A stretch of 46,766 nucleotides of DNA from positions 1-46,766 of the forward strand of contig DATLFM010000055.1 in the NCBI GenBank assembly GCA_035541015.1, read 5' to 3'. The translations under genes and the position numbers were made by a program. Origin of the DNA: Candidatus Thermoplasmatota archaeon (GTDB taxonomy: Archaea > Thermoplasmatota > SW-10-69-26 > JACQPN01 > JAIVGT01). Of the stretch, positions 23,527 through 32,992 are shown piece by piece. Under the pieces are notes generated by a model. The model saw only the letters and a list, made by a program, of their open reading frames with translations, was not told where the DNA came from and did no database searches. The stretch's first letter is position 1. Each line of letters starts with the position of its first letter.

Positions 23527-26085
23527 ATGGCCGAGGAAGGCAACGCGGGCGTCACGCAGGTCGTCGTGCCCAAGCCCATCGAGCACGAGATGCGCAGCTC
23601 CTACATCGATTACGCCATGTCCGTCATCGTCGGGCGCGCGCTGCCCGACGCGCGCGACGGGCTCAAGCCCGTGCACCGGCGCATCCTCTACGCCATGTCC
23701 GAGCTGGGCCTGGCAAGCAACAAGGCCACGAAGAAGAGCGCCCGCGTGGTGGGCGAGGTCCTGGGCAAGTACCATCCGCACGGCGACCTTGCCGTCTACG
23801 ACGCGCTCGTTCGCATGGCGCAAACCTTCTCGCTGCGGTACCCCCTGATCGAGGGCCAGGGCAACTTTGGCTCCGTCGACGGCGACTCGGCCGCCGCCAT
23901 GCGCTACACGGAGTGCCGCCTCACGCGGGTGGCCGAGGAGCTCCTCGAGGATCTCGACAAGGACACGGTCGACTTCGGCGACAACTTCGACGCGACCCTC
24001 AAGGAGCCGCTCGTGCTCCCGGGCAAGTTCCCGAACCTTCTTTGCAACGGGTCCTCCGGCATCGCCGTGGGCATGGCCACGAACGTCCCGCCACACAACC
24101 TGCGCGAGGTTTGCGACGGCCTCGTGGCGCTCATCGACAATCCGCAGATCACGATCCAGGACCTCGCCGGCATCGTCCGCGGACCGGACTTCCCCACAGG
24201 CGGCATTCTCCAAGGCCGCCAGGGCGTCCTGGAGGCCTACGCGACGGGCCGGGGCATCGTCCGCGTGCGCGCCAAGACCCATCTCGAGGACATCGACAAG
24301 AAGGGCGGCAAGCAGCGCATCATCGTCGACGAGCTTCCCTACCAGGTCAACAAGGCAAACCTCCTCAAGGACATCGCGGAGCTTGTCAAGGAGAAGAAGA
24401 TCGACGACATCGCCGACCTTCGGGACGAGAGCGACCGCGAAGGCATGCGGGTCGTCGTGGAGCTCAAGAAGGGCGCGAACCCCGACATCGTGCTCAACCA
24501 GCTGTTCGCGCAGACCCAGCTTGAGTCGAGCTTTGGCATCCTCAACCTCGCGCTCGTGGACAACCAGCCGCGCGAGCTCAACCTCAAGCAGCTGCTCGAG
24601 ATCTACGTTTCCCACCGGGAGATCGTCGTCGTCCGGCGCACGAAGTTCCTGCTCGCCAAGGCCACCGCTCGCGCGCACGTCCTCGAGGGCCTCGTGATCG
24701 CCCTCTCGAACATCGACGCCGTGATCGCGACGATCCGGGCCGCGCGCGACCCGGAGGCCGCCCGTGAGGCCCTCATGGCGCAGTTCTCGCTCTCCGCGGA
24801 GCAGGCGAAGGCCATCCTCGAGATGCGCCTGTCGAAGCTCACCTCGCTCGAGATCCAAGGCGTGAAGGACGAGCTTTCCCAAGTCCGCCGCGACATCGCC
24901 CGCTACGAGCAGATCCTGGGGAGCCGGGCGGAGGTCCTCGCGATCATCAAGCAGGAGCTCGGGGAGCTTCGCGAGAAGTACGGCGACGACCGGCGGACGG
25001 CCATCGCCGAGTCGGGCCAGGAGATCTTCGTCGAGGACCTCATCCCCGACGAGACGGTCGTCGTCATGACGACCAACCGCGGCTACATCAAGCGCATCGC
25101 CCCGGAGGAATACCGCCTGCAGAACCGCGGCGGCAAGGGCCTCATCGGCATGGAGACGGGCGAGGAGGACTTCGTCGTGGACGTCTTCCTCGCGACGAAC
25201 CACCAGTACATCCTGTTCTTCACGAACAAGGGGAAGCTCTATTGGCTCAAGGCCTACAAGGTTCCCGAAGGCAGCCGCTACAGCAAGGGGAAGGCGATCC
25301 CGAACCTGCTCGAGGGCCTCGAAGAAGGCGAAGAGGTCCAGACCGCGATCCCGGTGCGCGCGTTCTCGCCCGACCAATACGTGTTCTTCGCGACGCGCAA
25401 GGGCGTCGTCAAGAAGACGGGTCTCGACCAGTTCGCCAACGTGCGCGTGACCGGCATCCGCGCGCTCAACCTGGAGGAGGACGACGCCATCGTCGGCGTC
25501 GGAATCACGGACGGGCGCACCGACGTGGTCCTTGCCAAGGATTCGGGCCTCTCGGTCCGGTTCTCCGAGGCGGACGTCCGGCCCATGGGCCGCGCCGCCT
25601 ACGGCGTCAAGGGCACGACGTTTGAGCCGGGGGAGAACGTCGTGGCCATGGCCCTCATCCGCGACCGGGAGAAGGGCCGCCTGCTCACGATCACGGAGAA
25701 CGGATACGGCAAGCGCACGCCCGTGCCGGAGTACTCGGTCCACCACCGCGGCGGCAAGGGCATCATCACCATCCAGACGACCGAGCGCAACGGAAAGGTC
25801 GTCTCCGTGCTCGAAGTGGCCGACGGAGACGAGGTGATCGTCACGTCAAAGAGCGGGATGGTGATCCGCGTGCCCGTCGAGACGATCAGCGAGCAGGGTC
25901 GCAACACGCAGGGCGTGCGGATCATGCAGCTGGAGGAGAGCGACCGCATCATTGCCGTCGCGCGCCTGGCCCCCGCGGACCTTCCGGCCCTGCCACCGCA
26001 GGCACCCCATGCGGGCGGCGACGGCAAGCCGCCGGTGTTTCCCCGCGAAGACGCCGAGCCGGCTCCACCCGACGACGAAACGTGA
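23527..26085 (+). CDS. gyrA: DNA gyrase subunit A
   Basis: 852 residues. Breakage-reunion subunit: Tyr127 in [10 protein letters not shown] is the DNA-linking tyrosine; [34 protein letters not shown] and KYHPHGD belong to the winged-helix/tower region. The C-terminal domain from about residue 520 has repeated beta-pinwheel blades ([62 protein letters not shown]). A GyrA-box-like [11 protein letters not shown] supports gyrase rather than ParC-type activity. The C-terminal tail is Pro/Asp-rich. Second gene of the gyrBA operon; stops 14 bases before the convergent PAS gene. Confidence 0.96.
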   Translation: MAEEGNAGVTQVVVPKPIEHEMRSSYIDYAMSVIVGRALPDARDGLKPVHRRILYAMSELGLASNKATKKSARVVGEVLGKYHPHGDLAVYDALVRMAQTFSLRYPLIEGQGNFGSVDGDSAAAMRYTECRLTRVAEELLEDLDKDTVDFGDNFDATLKEPLVLPGKFPNLLCNGSSGIAVGMATNVPPHNLREVCDGLVALIDNPQITIQDLAGIVRGPDFPTGGILQGRQGVLEAYATGRGIVRVRAKTHLEDIDKKGGKQRIIVDELPYQVNKANLLKDIAELVKEKKIDDIADLRDESDREGMRVVVELKKGANPDIVLNQLFAQTQLESSFGILNLALVDNQPRELNLKQLLEIYVSHREIVVVRRTKFLLAKATARAHVLEGLVIALSNIDAVIATIRAARDPEAAREALMAQFSLSAEQAKAILEMRLSKLTSLEIQGVKDELSQVRRDIARYEQILGSRAEVLAIIKQELGELREKYGDDRRTAIAESGQEIFVEDLIPDETVVVMTTNRGYIKRIAPEEYRLQNRGGKGLIGMETGEEDFVVDVFLATNHQYILFFTNKGKLYWLKAYKVPEGSRYSKGKAIPNLLEGLEEGEEVQTAIPVRAFSPDQYVFFATRKGVVKKTGLDQFANVRVTGIRALNLEEDDAIVGVGITDGRTDVVLAKDSGLSVRFSEADVRPMGRAAYGVKGTTFEPGENVVAMALIRDREKGRLLTITENGYGKRTPVPEYSVHHRGGKGIITIQTTERNGKVVSVLEVADGDEVIVTSKSGMVIRVPVETISEQGRNTQGVRIMQLEESDRIIAVARLAPADLPALPPQAPHAGGDGKPPVFPREDAEPAPPDDET

Positions 26086-26099
26086 GACGCGCGCGAGCG

Positions 26100-26504
26100 T
26101 CAGGGATCGCGGATCTCGCGGTACTGCCACAGGTTGTGGATGCCGGCGCCAAAGGGCATGGGAAGGTAATCGCGCTCAAGCATGCGCCCGTCGCGCAGGC
26201 GCAGCCGCTCGCCACGCACGATCTGCTTGGCCTCAAGGGCCCGCTCGATGCCCCGCAGGAAGCCCGCCGGGTCCTCGAAGAGGTCCTTGGCCTCCTCCGC
26301 CGCGCGGCGGCAATCGTAGCCGTAGAGGCGGTCCGGATGCACGGGAATCCCAAACAGGCGGCAGAACTCGTCGTTCACGACGAGGATGCGCCGGTTCGCG
26401 TCCTCCGCCAAGATTCCGACCTTCGTCGGGACGGGGGCGGGCGTTGGTTCGGCGGGTGTCCGGGCAAGCGACGGCTGGGCCAACGGAATCGACCGACGGC
26501 GCAT
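26100..26504 (-). CDS. Single PAS-domain protein
   Basis: 134 residues from ATG 26504. A short Pro-rich leader is followed by one PAS fold from about residue 27: VGILAEDANRRILVVNDEFCRLFGI, the helical stretch with DLFEDPAGFLRGIERALEAKQ, LRLRDGRMLERDYLPMPFG and IHNLWQYREIRDP. No kinase, HTH or other output domain is present, so it probably senses a small ligand or light/redox cue and signals by protein contact. Ligand unknown. It lies 20 nt downstream of gltX in the same direction and may be read from that transcript. Confidence 0.8.
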   Translation of the reverse strand: MRRRSIPLAQPSLARTPAEPTPAPVPTKVGILAEDANRRILVVNDEFCRLFGIPVHPDRLYGYDCRRAAEEAKDLFEDPAGFLRGIERALEAKQIVRGERLRLRDGRMLERDYLPMPFGAGIHNLWQYREIRDP

Positions 26505-26524
26505 GGGCGCCGAGGTATGAATTC

Positions 26525-28243
26525 CTACCGGTGGGCGAAGTAGGCCTCGAGTTGCTTGCCGTCGCTGCGCCGGATGCGGGCAAAGCCCATGCGCTCGAAC
26601 TGCACGACCTTGCCGGCCTCGGTGGCGGCCAAGCGCTCCACCATGCCCTCGGCGCGAGCGCCGTCGGGATAGACGACCACGCCGGGAATCGCGTACGGGG
26701 GGCACCAGTGGACGATGCGGACCCCTTCCTTGAGCACCGAAAGGTCGTTCCCGACGTATTGGTAGCCGGTCTTCGTGCACTCGACGTTCCCCAGATCCTT
26801 GAGGCGCACCCTGTCGCCCGGCCGCAACGCCAGGAAGTCGGCCCGCGGCACGTACACCTTCACGGGCGCCGGGAGGATGTGATGCCGCACGCCCCGCTCC
26901 GGATGGTCCGGGTGCAGGGGTGCGCTTGCCTGAAGGCCCGACGACGGCGTTCCGTCGATGGCGATCGACATGGGATCGGCCACGAAGAAGTAGCGATTGG
27001 CGCGCGCCTCGAGAAGCCGGCGGTTCTCCGCGTAGAGGTTTTCGGCCGGGACCTCGATGTCCTGCATCGAGAGCCCAAACGAGAGCACGAAGCGACGCAC
27101 GGCCTCCGGCTCGATCCCGCGGGAGGACAGCGACTGGAGGCTCCAGGTGCGCGGATCGTCCCAGCCCGTGTACTGGCCGCTTCGGACCTCGGCCATGCTC
27201 TTGCTCTTGCTGATCTTCGCGTCGGCAACGCGGAGCATCCCGAAGTGGCCAAACGCCGGGCCGGAGACGCCAAGCTTCTGCCAAATGGCCGCCTCCATGC
27301 GATCCTCGATCACGAGGTCCTTGCCCCGCAGCACGTGGGTGATCCCGAGAAGGTGATCGTCCACGGCCCACGAGAACTCCAGCATGGGCCACACGCGGTA
27401 GCGCGTGCCCGCGCGCGGATGCGGCCGCTCGCTGATGCGAAGGAGCACGCGGTCGCGAAACGCGGGATCGGGCGCCCGCATGTCGGTCCGCAGGCGAACG
27501 ATCGCCTCGCCCTCGCGGAAACCGCCCGCGAGCATCTTCGCGAAGAGGTCGAGGTTCTCCTCGACGGTGCGGCCGCGGTGCGCGCATTCGAGTCCGCGCT
27601 CGCGGTTCTCGCGAAGCTCGGCCGCGCCGCACTCGCACACGTACGCCCCATGCGTCTTGAGCAGGCGCACGGCCCACGTGTAGAAGATCTCCATGCGCTC
27701 GCTCTTGTAGGCCACGCCGTCGATGCGGACGCCCAGCCATTCGAGCCCCTGCCGGATGAGGTCGTAGGCTTCGAGCACGGGTAGCTTCTCCTCGCTTCCG
27801 ATCGTGTCGTCGTAGACGAGGAGCAGACGGCCCTTGTACCGCTTCACGTACTCGTCGTTCAGCACGGCCATGCGTGCGTTGCCCACGTGGAGCGGCCCCG
27901 AGGGATAGGGAGCCAGGCGCATGACCACCTTGCCCTCCTGTGCGCCGAGCAGATCGGGCAGCGAGAGGTCGCGCTCCTTGCGCTCCCGGACAAGAAGCTC
28001 GGGAGCCTCCTTCTCAAGCGTCGCCCGCGCGTCGGCCTGCGAGAGCGGCGCAAGCCCGGCGACGACCTCGCGCACGAGGGCGGAAACCTCCTTTGCGCGG
28101 GGCCGAAGCTCGGGAAACTCGGCCATGATCTTGCCCATGACGGCACCCGGGTCGGGCTGGCCGTGGGCCGCCGCGTTCTGCAATGCAAAACGCCGCGCGG
28201 CCTCCCGGACGACCGGCGGGAACGAAGAGGCGGGCTCGGCCAT
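26525..28243 (-). CDS. gltX: Glutamyl-tRNA synthetase, archaeal type
   Basis: 572 residues. Attaches glutamate to tRNA-Glu, and in archaea usually also to tRNA-Gln for amidation by GatDE. The class I motif is HVGN (residues 119-122, in APYPSGPLHVGNARM) and the KMSKS equivalent is KISKSKS near residue 343. An N-terminal helical extension of about 100 residues and the C-terminal beta-barrel anticodon domain (FLALRPGDRVRLKDLGNVECT, WCPPYAIPGVVVYPDG) are typical of the GlnRS-like archaeal form. The start at 28243 is four bases after the upstream GGPP synthase stop. Confidence 0.94.
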   Translation of the reverse strand: MAEPASSFPPVVREAARRFALQNAAAHGQPDPGAVMGKIMAEFPELRPRAKEVSALVREVVAGLAPLSQADARATLEKEAPELLVRERKERDLSLPDLLGAQEGKVVMRLAPYPSGPLHVGNARMAVLNDEYVKRYKGRLLLVYDDTIGSEEKLPVLEAYDLIRQGLEWLGVRIDGVAYKSERMEIFYTWAVRLLKTHGAYVCECGAAELRENRERGLECAHRGRTVEENLDLFAKMLAGGFREGEAIVRLRTDMRAPDPAFRDRVLLRISERPHPRAGTRYRVWPMLEFSWAVDDHLLGITHVLRGKDLVIEDRMEAAIWQKLGVSGPAFGHFGMLRVADAKISKSKSMAEVRSGQYTGWDDPRTWSLQSLSSRGIEPEAVRRFVLSFGLSMQDIEVPAENLYAENRRLLEARANRYFFVADPMSIAIDGTPSSGLQASAPLHPDHPERGVRHHILPAPVKVYVPRADFLALRPGDRVRLKDLGNVECTKTGYQYVGNDLSVLKEGVRIVHWCPPYAIPGVVVYPDGARAEGMVERLAATEAGKVVQFERMGFARIRRSDGKQLEAYFAHR

Positions 28244-28247
28244 GTCC

Positions 28248-29228
28248 CTACGCCTCGCGGCGCCCCGCGTGCTCGGCGAGCCGGACGAGGAACTCGCGCG
28301 CGGGGTTGGCGGGCAGAGGTTCCAGGGCCTCCACGGCCTCTTGGTGATAGCGCTCGGTGAGCTTGACCGCGTCGTCGACGGCTCCCGTCTCGAGGAAGAT
28401 CTCGTGCACGCGCGCGACGCGGGCAGGCGTCGCGTTGGCGTTGCCGACGGTGGACTCCAGGAGGGCGCGCTGCTCGTCGTCGGCGTTCTGGAGTGCCGTG
28501 AGCAGGATGAGCGTGCGTTTGCCGTTGCGGATGTCCGATTCCTTGGGCTTGCCCGTCTTCTTCTCGGTCGAAACCACGCCCAAGAGGTCGTCGCGCACCT
28601 GGAAGGCCATGCCAAAGGCGCGCCCGTACGCGGAGAGGGCCTCCACGGCGGCGTGGGATCCGCCCCCGCACAGGGCACCGTTGCGCGCGGCCGTCTCGTA
28701 CAGCGCGGCCGTCTTGCGGTAGATCATCTCGAGGTACTCCTCGCGGCCCACCTCCCGCCCGGCGAACTCCATGTCCATCTGCTGGCCCTCGCAGAGCACG
28801 CGCGTGGCGCGGGCGAAGTCGGCGAGGATGTCCACGCGGACGGCCGGCGGGCACCGCAGCCGCGCGATCTCCTCGAAGGCGACCGCAAAGAGAGTGTCGC
28901 CTGCCAGAATGGCCGCCGGCTCGCCGAACTTGACGTGCACGGCCGGAAGCCCCCGGCGGACCGGGTCCCGGTCCATGATGTCGTCGTGGACGAGGCTGAA
29001 GTTGTGGACCATCTCGACCGCGCAGGCCAGAGGAAGCGCGGCGTCGGCGGTCCCGCCGACGGCCTCGCAGGCGGCCATCGCAAGCGCGGGCCGAAACCGC
29101 TTGCCGCCGGCCAGGGGGTAGTGCCGCACCGCCTCGCCAAGCGAGGCCGGCTCGACGTCCGAAAGGACCTTGCCCAGGCGTTCCTCGACGAGCTTTGCGT
29201 ACTGCGCAGAGCGGGCCAACGGATCCAT
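28248..29228 (-). CDS. Geranylgeranyl diphosphate synthase (trans-isoprenyl diphosphate synthase)
   Basis: 326 residues. Condenses IPP with allylic diphosphates to make the C20 precursor of archaeal ether lipids. The first Asp-rich motif is DDIMD (82-86, in LVHDDIMDRDPVRRG) and the second is DDLLG (213-217, in FQVRDDLLGVVS). Phe77, five residues before DDIMD, matches the chain-length position known from Sulfolobus GGPP synthase (recalled), supporting a C20 product; C15 cannot be excluded. ATG 29228 is preferred; a GTG at 29234 would overlap the aRNase J stop. Middle gene of a tight leftward operon. Confidence 0.92.
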   Translation of the reverse strand: MDPLARSAQYAKLVEERLGKVLSDVEPASLGEAVRHYPLAGGKRFRPALAMAACEAVGGTADAALPLACAVEMVHNFSLVHDDIMDRDPVRRGLPAVHVKFGEPAAILAGDTLFAVAFEEIARLRCPPAVRVDILADFARATRVLCEGQQMDMEFAGREVGREEYLEMIYRKTAALYETAARNGALCGGGSHAAVEALSAYGRAFGMAFQVRDDLLGVVSTEKKTGKPKESDIRNGKRTLILLTALQNADDEQRALLESTVGNANATPARVARVHEIFLETGAVDDAVKLTERYHQEAVEALEPLPANPAREFLVRLAEHAGRREA

Positions 29229-29230
29229 GG

Positions 29231-30574
29231 TCACACCTTGAGCACGCGCGAGGCGCCGTTGCGGGAGAGGAAGACGCTGTCGTTGAGCTTCCAGCCGTGG
29301 TTCTCGGCGAGCTCGGCGAAGTTCGATTGCATGTCGAGGTTGCCGTGGGCGGGGAAGATGTTCTCGGGCTCAAGCATGGCCAGAAGCTCGCGGTGGTCCT
29401 CGCGCGAGGCGTGGCCGGACACGTGCGCGCCCTTGATGAGGCGCGCGCCTTGGCCCTTGAGCTTGGTCTCGAGCACGTAACGGTTGGCGCGATTGGTCGG
29501 ATTGGGGATGACGTCCGCGCTGAAGATGACGTGGTCGTTCTTCTCGACGCGGTAGGCCGTCTTGCCATCGGCGATCTTGGACAGTAGCGAGCCGGGCTCG
29601 CCCTGGTGGCCGGTCGCCACGACGAGGAACTCCTCCTTGCCCTCCTTGGTCACGTGCTTCATGGCGTTTTCGGCCTCGCGCCCGCCCCCCACGAGCTCCA
29701 CGCCCTTGGGCAGCTTGAGCAGACCGTGCTCCTGGGCGATCGCCGTGTACTTCTCCACGCTGCGCCCCACGAGCATGACGCGCCGGCCCATCTGCTGGCC
29801 GAACTCGACGATGCTCTTGATGCGCGCGGTGTGGCTCGAGAACGTGCTGACGATCAGGCCGTGCCGGTCGTTGCCAAGGCCAAAGAGGTAGTCCTTGAGC
29901 ATGTCGCGCGCGATGGCCTCGCTGGGGGTCTTCGTCTCCTCGTCGGCCCGGATGCTCTCGACGATGAGCGCCTTCACGCCCTCGTCGCCCAGCGACCGGA
30001 TGCGGTCGTAGTCTGGCTTGTTGCCGATGACCGGCGTGTTGTCGAACTTGTAATCGAGCGCGTAGACGACTGCGCCCTTGGGGGTGTGAAGCACGCCAAG
30101 GCACGCCTGCGCGATCGAGTGCGTCACGTGCACAAGCTCGATCGTGAGATCCTTCGAGAGGTTCCGCTCCTGGCCCGGCCGAAGCGGGATCACCTTGTTG
30201 GGGATGCGGGCTCCGTGGCGCTTGTCCTCGAGGCCCTGCTCGAGGATGGCGCAGGTGTAGGGCGAGCCGAAGATGGGCGCCTTGTACTTGCTCGCGAGCT
30301 TCACGACGGCCCCGATGTGGTCGAGGTGGCCGTGCCCGAGGACGATGGCCTTCACCTGAAGGCCCTTGTGCTTGAGCACGTCGTCGTCGGGGATCGCGTG
30401 CATCTTGATGAGGTCGTCGGGCGAGAGCTCTTCGAACACCGCGTCCTCGTGGATCTGCAGGCGGTCGAGGTGGATGCCCATGTCGAAAATGACGGCCTCG
30501 CGGCCGTAGCGTACGCACGTCATGTTGCGGCCGACCTCGTTGTAGCCGCCAACGGCGAAGATCTCCAATTCCAT
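29231..30574 (-). CDS. rnj: Archaeal RNase J (beta-CASP metallo-beta-lactamase ribonuclease)
   Basis: 447 residues. 5'-3' exoribonuclease involved in mRNA decay and maturation. Metallo-beta-lactamase motif HGHLDH (His81, His83, Asp85, His86), then HVTHSI, ALDYKFDN and the beta-CASP insertion with IVSTFSSHTARIK, plus GHASREDHRELLAML near the end, where the KAHVSGHA motif lies. No S1 or KH domain, as expected for the RNase J orthologues of Euryarchaeota. The ATG at 30574 is chosen over a start at 30607, because a TATA-like box at 30618-30629 predicts initiation between the two. First gene of the aRNase J-GGPP synthase-gltX operon. Confidence 0.93.
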   Translation of the reverse strand: MELEIFAVGGYNEVGRNMTCVRYGREAVIFDMGIHLDRLQIHEDAVFEELSPDDLIKMHAIPDDDVLKHKGLQVKAIVLGHGHLDHIGAVVKLASKYKAPIFGSPYTCAILEQGLEDKRHGARIPNKVIPLRPGQERNLSKDLTIELVHVTHSIAQACLGVLHTPKGAVVYALDYKFDNTPVIGNKPDYDRIRSLGDEGVKALIVESIRADEETKTPSEAIARDMLKDYLFGLGNDRHGLIVSTFSSHTARIKSIVEFGQQMGRRVMLVGRSVEKYTAIAQEHGLLKLPKGVELVGGGREAENAMKHVTKEGKEEFLVVATGHQGEPGSLLSKIADGKTAYRVEKNDHVIFSADVIPNPTNRANRYVLETKLKGQGARLIKGAHVSGHASREDHRELLAMLEPENIFPAHGNLDMQSNFAELAENHGWKLNDSVFLSRNGASRVLKV

Positions 30575-30617
30575 GAAACGAAAAACTCCTACGGGTTCGC
30601 GGGGCAAGAAGGAGGCG

Positions 30618-30629
30618 GATATAAAAAGG
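30618..30629 (-). promoter_or_regulatory. TATA-like box for the aRNase J operon
   Basis: CCTTTTTATATC on the minus strand, 44-55 nt before the ATG at 30574; expected to drive aRNase J, GGPP synthase and gltX. Confidence 0.6.
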
Positions 30630-30676
30630 TTGGCTCGCTCGGCCCGACGTCGCGCGGGGTTTGCGGCTCCGCTGCG

Positions 30677-32092
30677 TCACGTCCGCGCGAAGGCGCCGCG
30701 GTAGCCCCAAATGTCCAGATCGTTCGACGAATCCCCGCTGCTGCGACCTTCCTGGTTGGGCTTCGTGAGCATCCAGAAGAACGCGTCGCCGTGCACGGAA
30801 GACCCTTCGTAGTCTCCGTGCTCCAGCCAGCCGTCGTCGTCCGTGTCCGCGTCGTACGCCGGCCCCAACGCGCGTTCGGCACGCACCGAAAGCGCGGCGG
30901 GTTCCAGCCACACGAGCGTGGGTGTCGCCACGTCGCCCGAAAGCGCGAGGTGGAAGACGGCCACGCCCCCGTCCGGCGCGGCAGACAGGCTCGGCTGCGC
31001 CGCGGAGGCAAGATACGTCGCGCGCGGCCACGTTGCACCGCCGTCGTCGCTTGCCGCCACGCACACGCCGACGGGCCGGCCTCGGTCGTGGACGGCCGCG
31101 CCCACGTATCGCGTCGAGCTCGCCGCGGCTCCGTTTGCATAGCCGAATCCCCCGCCCGCCGGCGCACCTGGGCAATCTTCGTAGCGGAACTCCGACCGTC
31201 GCCAGGGTCCGCCAGGCTGTCCGGAGAACTGCCAAAGGCAGCGGCCCGACACGAACGGTCGCGCGCCAGGCGGGGTAGCGTCGCAGCCGTACGCCGACAC
31301 CACGAAGTCCCCGGACGAGTCCCACATCGCGTGAACGAGGTAGTTGGCCGCACCGGCGGCCAGCAGGCCTGCGTCGAGATCCTCCGGCAACGTCCACGTG
31401 CGGCCGCCGTCCTCGGAGAACACGGCGACGAGCGAGAGGCGCTGCGCGGCGCCCGTGTAGGCGGTCCAAGCGGCGCCCAGCCGGTGGTTTTGCGGATCGT
31501 AGGCCGTCCATTGGCGATCGTGGAACGTTCCCGCGATCCCGCCGGCGCCCAGCGCCATGACGTTTGGCTCGCCGGGGCCCCGCTCGTCCACGATCGCATG
31601 GAGAAGGCCGTTTGTCGTCCCGTACCCCGGGCCTCCGCAACCGATGAACATCGAGGTGGCGTGCACCCGCCCGTCCCGGTCGATCACGGCCGTGGGATCG
31701 AAGGTCCAGCACGCCATGGCCCACCTCGAGCCCGGCGGTGCGTTGTCGGCCGTGGGAAGGACGATCCGCGTCCAGGTCTCGCCGCCGTCCCGCGAGAGGG
31801 CGACCACGTTTCGCAGAAGCCCCGGAAGGATCGGTTCGGTGGCCGTGCCCGTTTGCGTCACGGGCATGCGCGTCCGCTCGTTGAAGGCGACGGCGATGAC
31901 GTTGGGATCCTTCGGGGAAATCGCCGAAGCGCCCTCGCGCTCACGCAAGTCTCCTGCCGACACGGGGCGGGGCGCGAGAACCGAGAGAAGCTCGGGCGGT
32001 TCGTGAGAAGTCGAATCGTCGCCCGCCGGATGTTCGATCGGCCCCACGCATCCGGCCAAGAGAACAAGAACGATCCCCGCGGTTGCGCGCAT
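30677..32092 (-). CDS. Asp-box (BNR) repeat lipoprotein
   Basis: 471 residues from ATG 32092. Lipobox VLLAGC with Cys15, so anchored outside the membrane. At least three Asp-boxes are clear: ALSRDGGETWTR, FSEDGGRTWTLP and ASDDGGATWPR, giving a predicted six-bladed sialidase-like propeller. A calcium-like loop DADTDDDGWLEHGDY lies near the C terminus. No catalytic Arg triad or Tyr/Glu pair of sialidases could be identified, so a binding or structural role is more likely. It shares the blade type with the large protein at the left end, but the two are not alignable overall by eye. Confidence 0.82.
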   Translation of the reverse strand: MRATAGIVLVLLAGCVGPIEHPAGDDSTSHEPPELLSVLAPRPVSAGDLREREGASAISPKDPNVIAVAFNERTRMPVTQTGTATEPILPGLLRNVVALSRDGGETWTRIVLPTADNAPPGSRWAMACWTFDPTAVIDRDGRVHATSMFIGCGGPGYGTTNGLLHAIVDERGPGEPNVMALGAGGIAGTFHDRQWTAYDPQNHRLGAAWTAYTGAAQRLSLVAVFSEDGGRTWTLPEDLDAGLLAAGAANYLVHAMWDSSGDFVVSAYGCDATPPGARPFVSGRCLWQFSGQPGGPWRRSEFRYEDCPGAPAGGGFGYANGAAASSTRYVGAAVHDRGRPVGVCVAASDDGGATWPRATYLASAAQPSLSAAPDGGVAVFHLALSGDVATPTLVWLEPAALSVRAERALGPAYDADTDDDGWLEHGDYEGSSVHGDAFFWMLTKPNQEGRSSGDSSNDLDIWGYRGAFART

Positions 32093-32206
32093 GCCGGCCG
32101 AACGAGACGCGCCTGCCTTAACCGTTCGCGTCGTGTTCTTCGATTCCACGACACGTCCGGCAAGCTTCGCTTGCCGTCCGCGACCTGGGCCAAGACGGAC
32201 GTCGAG

Positions 32207-32288
32207 CGCCCAGGGGGAGATTCGAACTCCCGAGTCCTTTCAGACACAAGCTTTCCAGGCTTGCGCCATACCGCTAGGCGACCTGGGC
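32207..32288 (-). tRNA. tRNA-Ser (GGA)
   Basis: Acceptor GCCCAGG/CCTGGGC, anticodon stem CAAGC/GCTTG with loop CTGGAAA giving GGA, class II variable arm, T-loop TTCGAAT, discriminator G as required for serine tRNAs. No intron or encoded CCA. Confidence 0.94.
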
Positions 32289-32349
32289 AGGGGCACAGGC
32301 GACGACGGGGCGCGCCTTCAAAATGGTTTCGCTTGCGCGGCGCGGGCGC

Positions 32350-32970
32350 TCACGCCAAGTGGGCGCCCAAGTCGCGCCGCACCCCGTACGCCCGCAGGGC
32401 GGTTGCGGCCAGCGCAAGGGCAAGCACGATCTTGCCGCCCGCGACGCTTGCGAGCGTGAGGACGGGCCACGGGATCGAGAAATTGTGACGGCCTTCCGCC
32501 AGACCCTCGTTGAAGCCGGACGCGGGACCGGCGACGGCCGCGTTGAGATGGAGCACGGCGGGCAGGAGGAGCGCCAAGACCGCCGCGGCGACGGCGAGCG
32601 CGCGTCCGGCCGGACCGGCGCGATCCCAAAGGGCGACGGCCCAGCCGACGCACAGGGCAAGGAATCCAAGTCCCGTCAGGAGGAGCGACCACCAGGCGAT
32701 CGCGGGGGCCTTGGCGGAGGCGGACGTGAACGGGGCCGTGAGACCGACGAGCATGGACGCCAAGGGCTCGGGGAAGGAGAAAACGAGGAATCCGAGCAAG
32801 ACGATGGGCACGGCTCCCATGACCAGAAGCTCGTGGTCCTCGCCGTGCTCCCGGCGCCCAAGGCCAAGCGCCACGAGGGCGGCCAGGATCAGCAGCGCCC
32901 CGAGCGCGCCGCTTGCAAGCGACAGGACGAAGCCGGCGGCGGCAAGTCCGAAGGCCGTTCGCGTGAGCAT
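32350..32970 (-). CDS. Membrane protein at the end of the respiratory operon
   Basis: 206 residues, about five to six hydrophobic helices (roughly 5-38, 48-65, 92-112, 122-142, 172-196) with a polar loop FNEGLAEGRHNFSIPW before the last. AGGAGG four bases before the ATG at 32970 is a clear Shine-Dalgarno site, unlike the leaderless genes nearby. It is 22 nt after the cytochrome b C-terminal gene and so probably co-transcribed. No heme or metal motif beyond scattered histidines; family not recognised. A role as accessory subunit is inferred from position only. Confidence 0.65.
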   Translation of the reverse strand: MLTRTAFGLAAAGFVLSLASGALGALLILAALVALGLGRREHGEDHELLVMGAVPIVLLGFLVFSFPEPLASMLVGLTAPFTSASAKAPAIAWWSLLLTGLGFLALCVGWAVALWDRAGPAGRALAVAAAVLALLLPAVLHLNAAVAGPASGFNEGLAEGRHNFSIPWPVLTLASVAGGKIVLALALAATALRAYGVRRDLGAHLA

Positions 32971-32992
32971 GGTCCTCCTTCACCGGACCCCC

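Noticed and set aside
23527-26085. Topoisomerase IV (ParC/ParE) alternative for the gyrase pair
   Set aside because: The GyrA-box-like motif and multi-blade C-terminal domain, with a single adjacent pair, favour gyrase.
30677-32092. Calling the Asp-box lipoprotein a sialidase
   Set aside because: Asp-boxes mark the fold only; the Arg triad and catalytic Tyr/Glu/Asp could not be found.
29606-32488. 960-codon plus-strand frame opposite aRNase J and the Asp-box lipoprotein
   Set aside because: Covers tRNA-Ser and two recognised genes; no domain signature.
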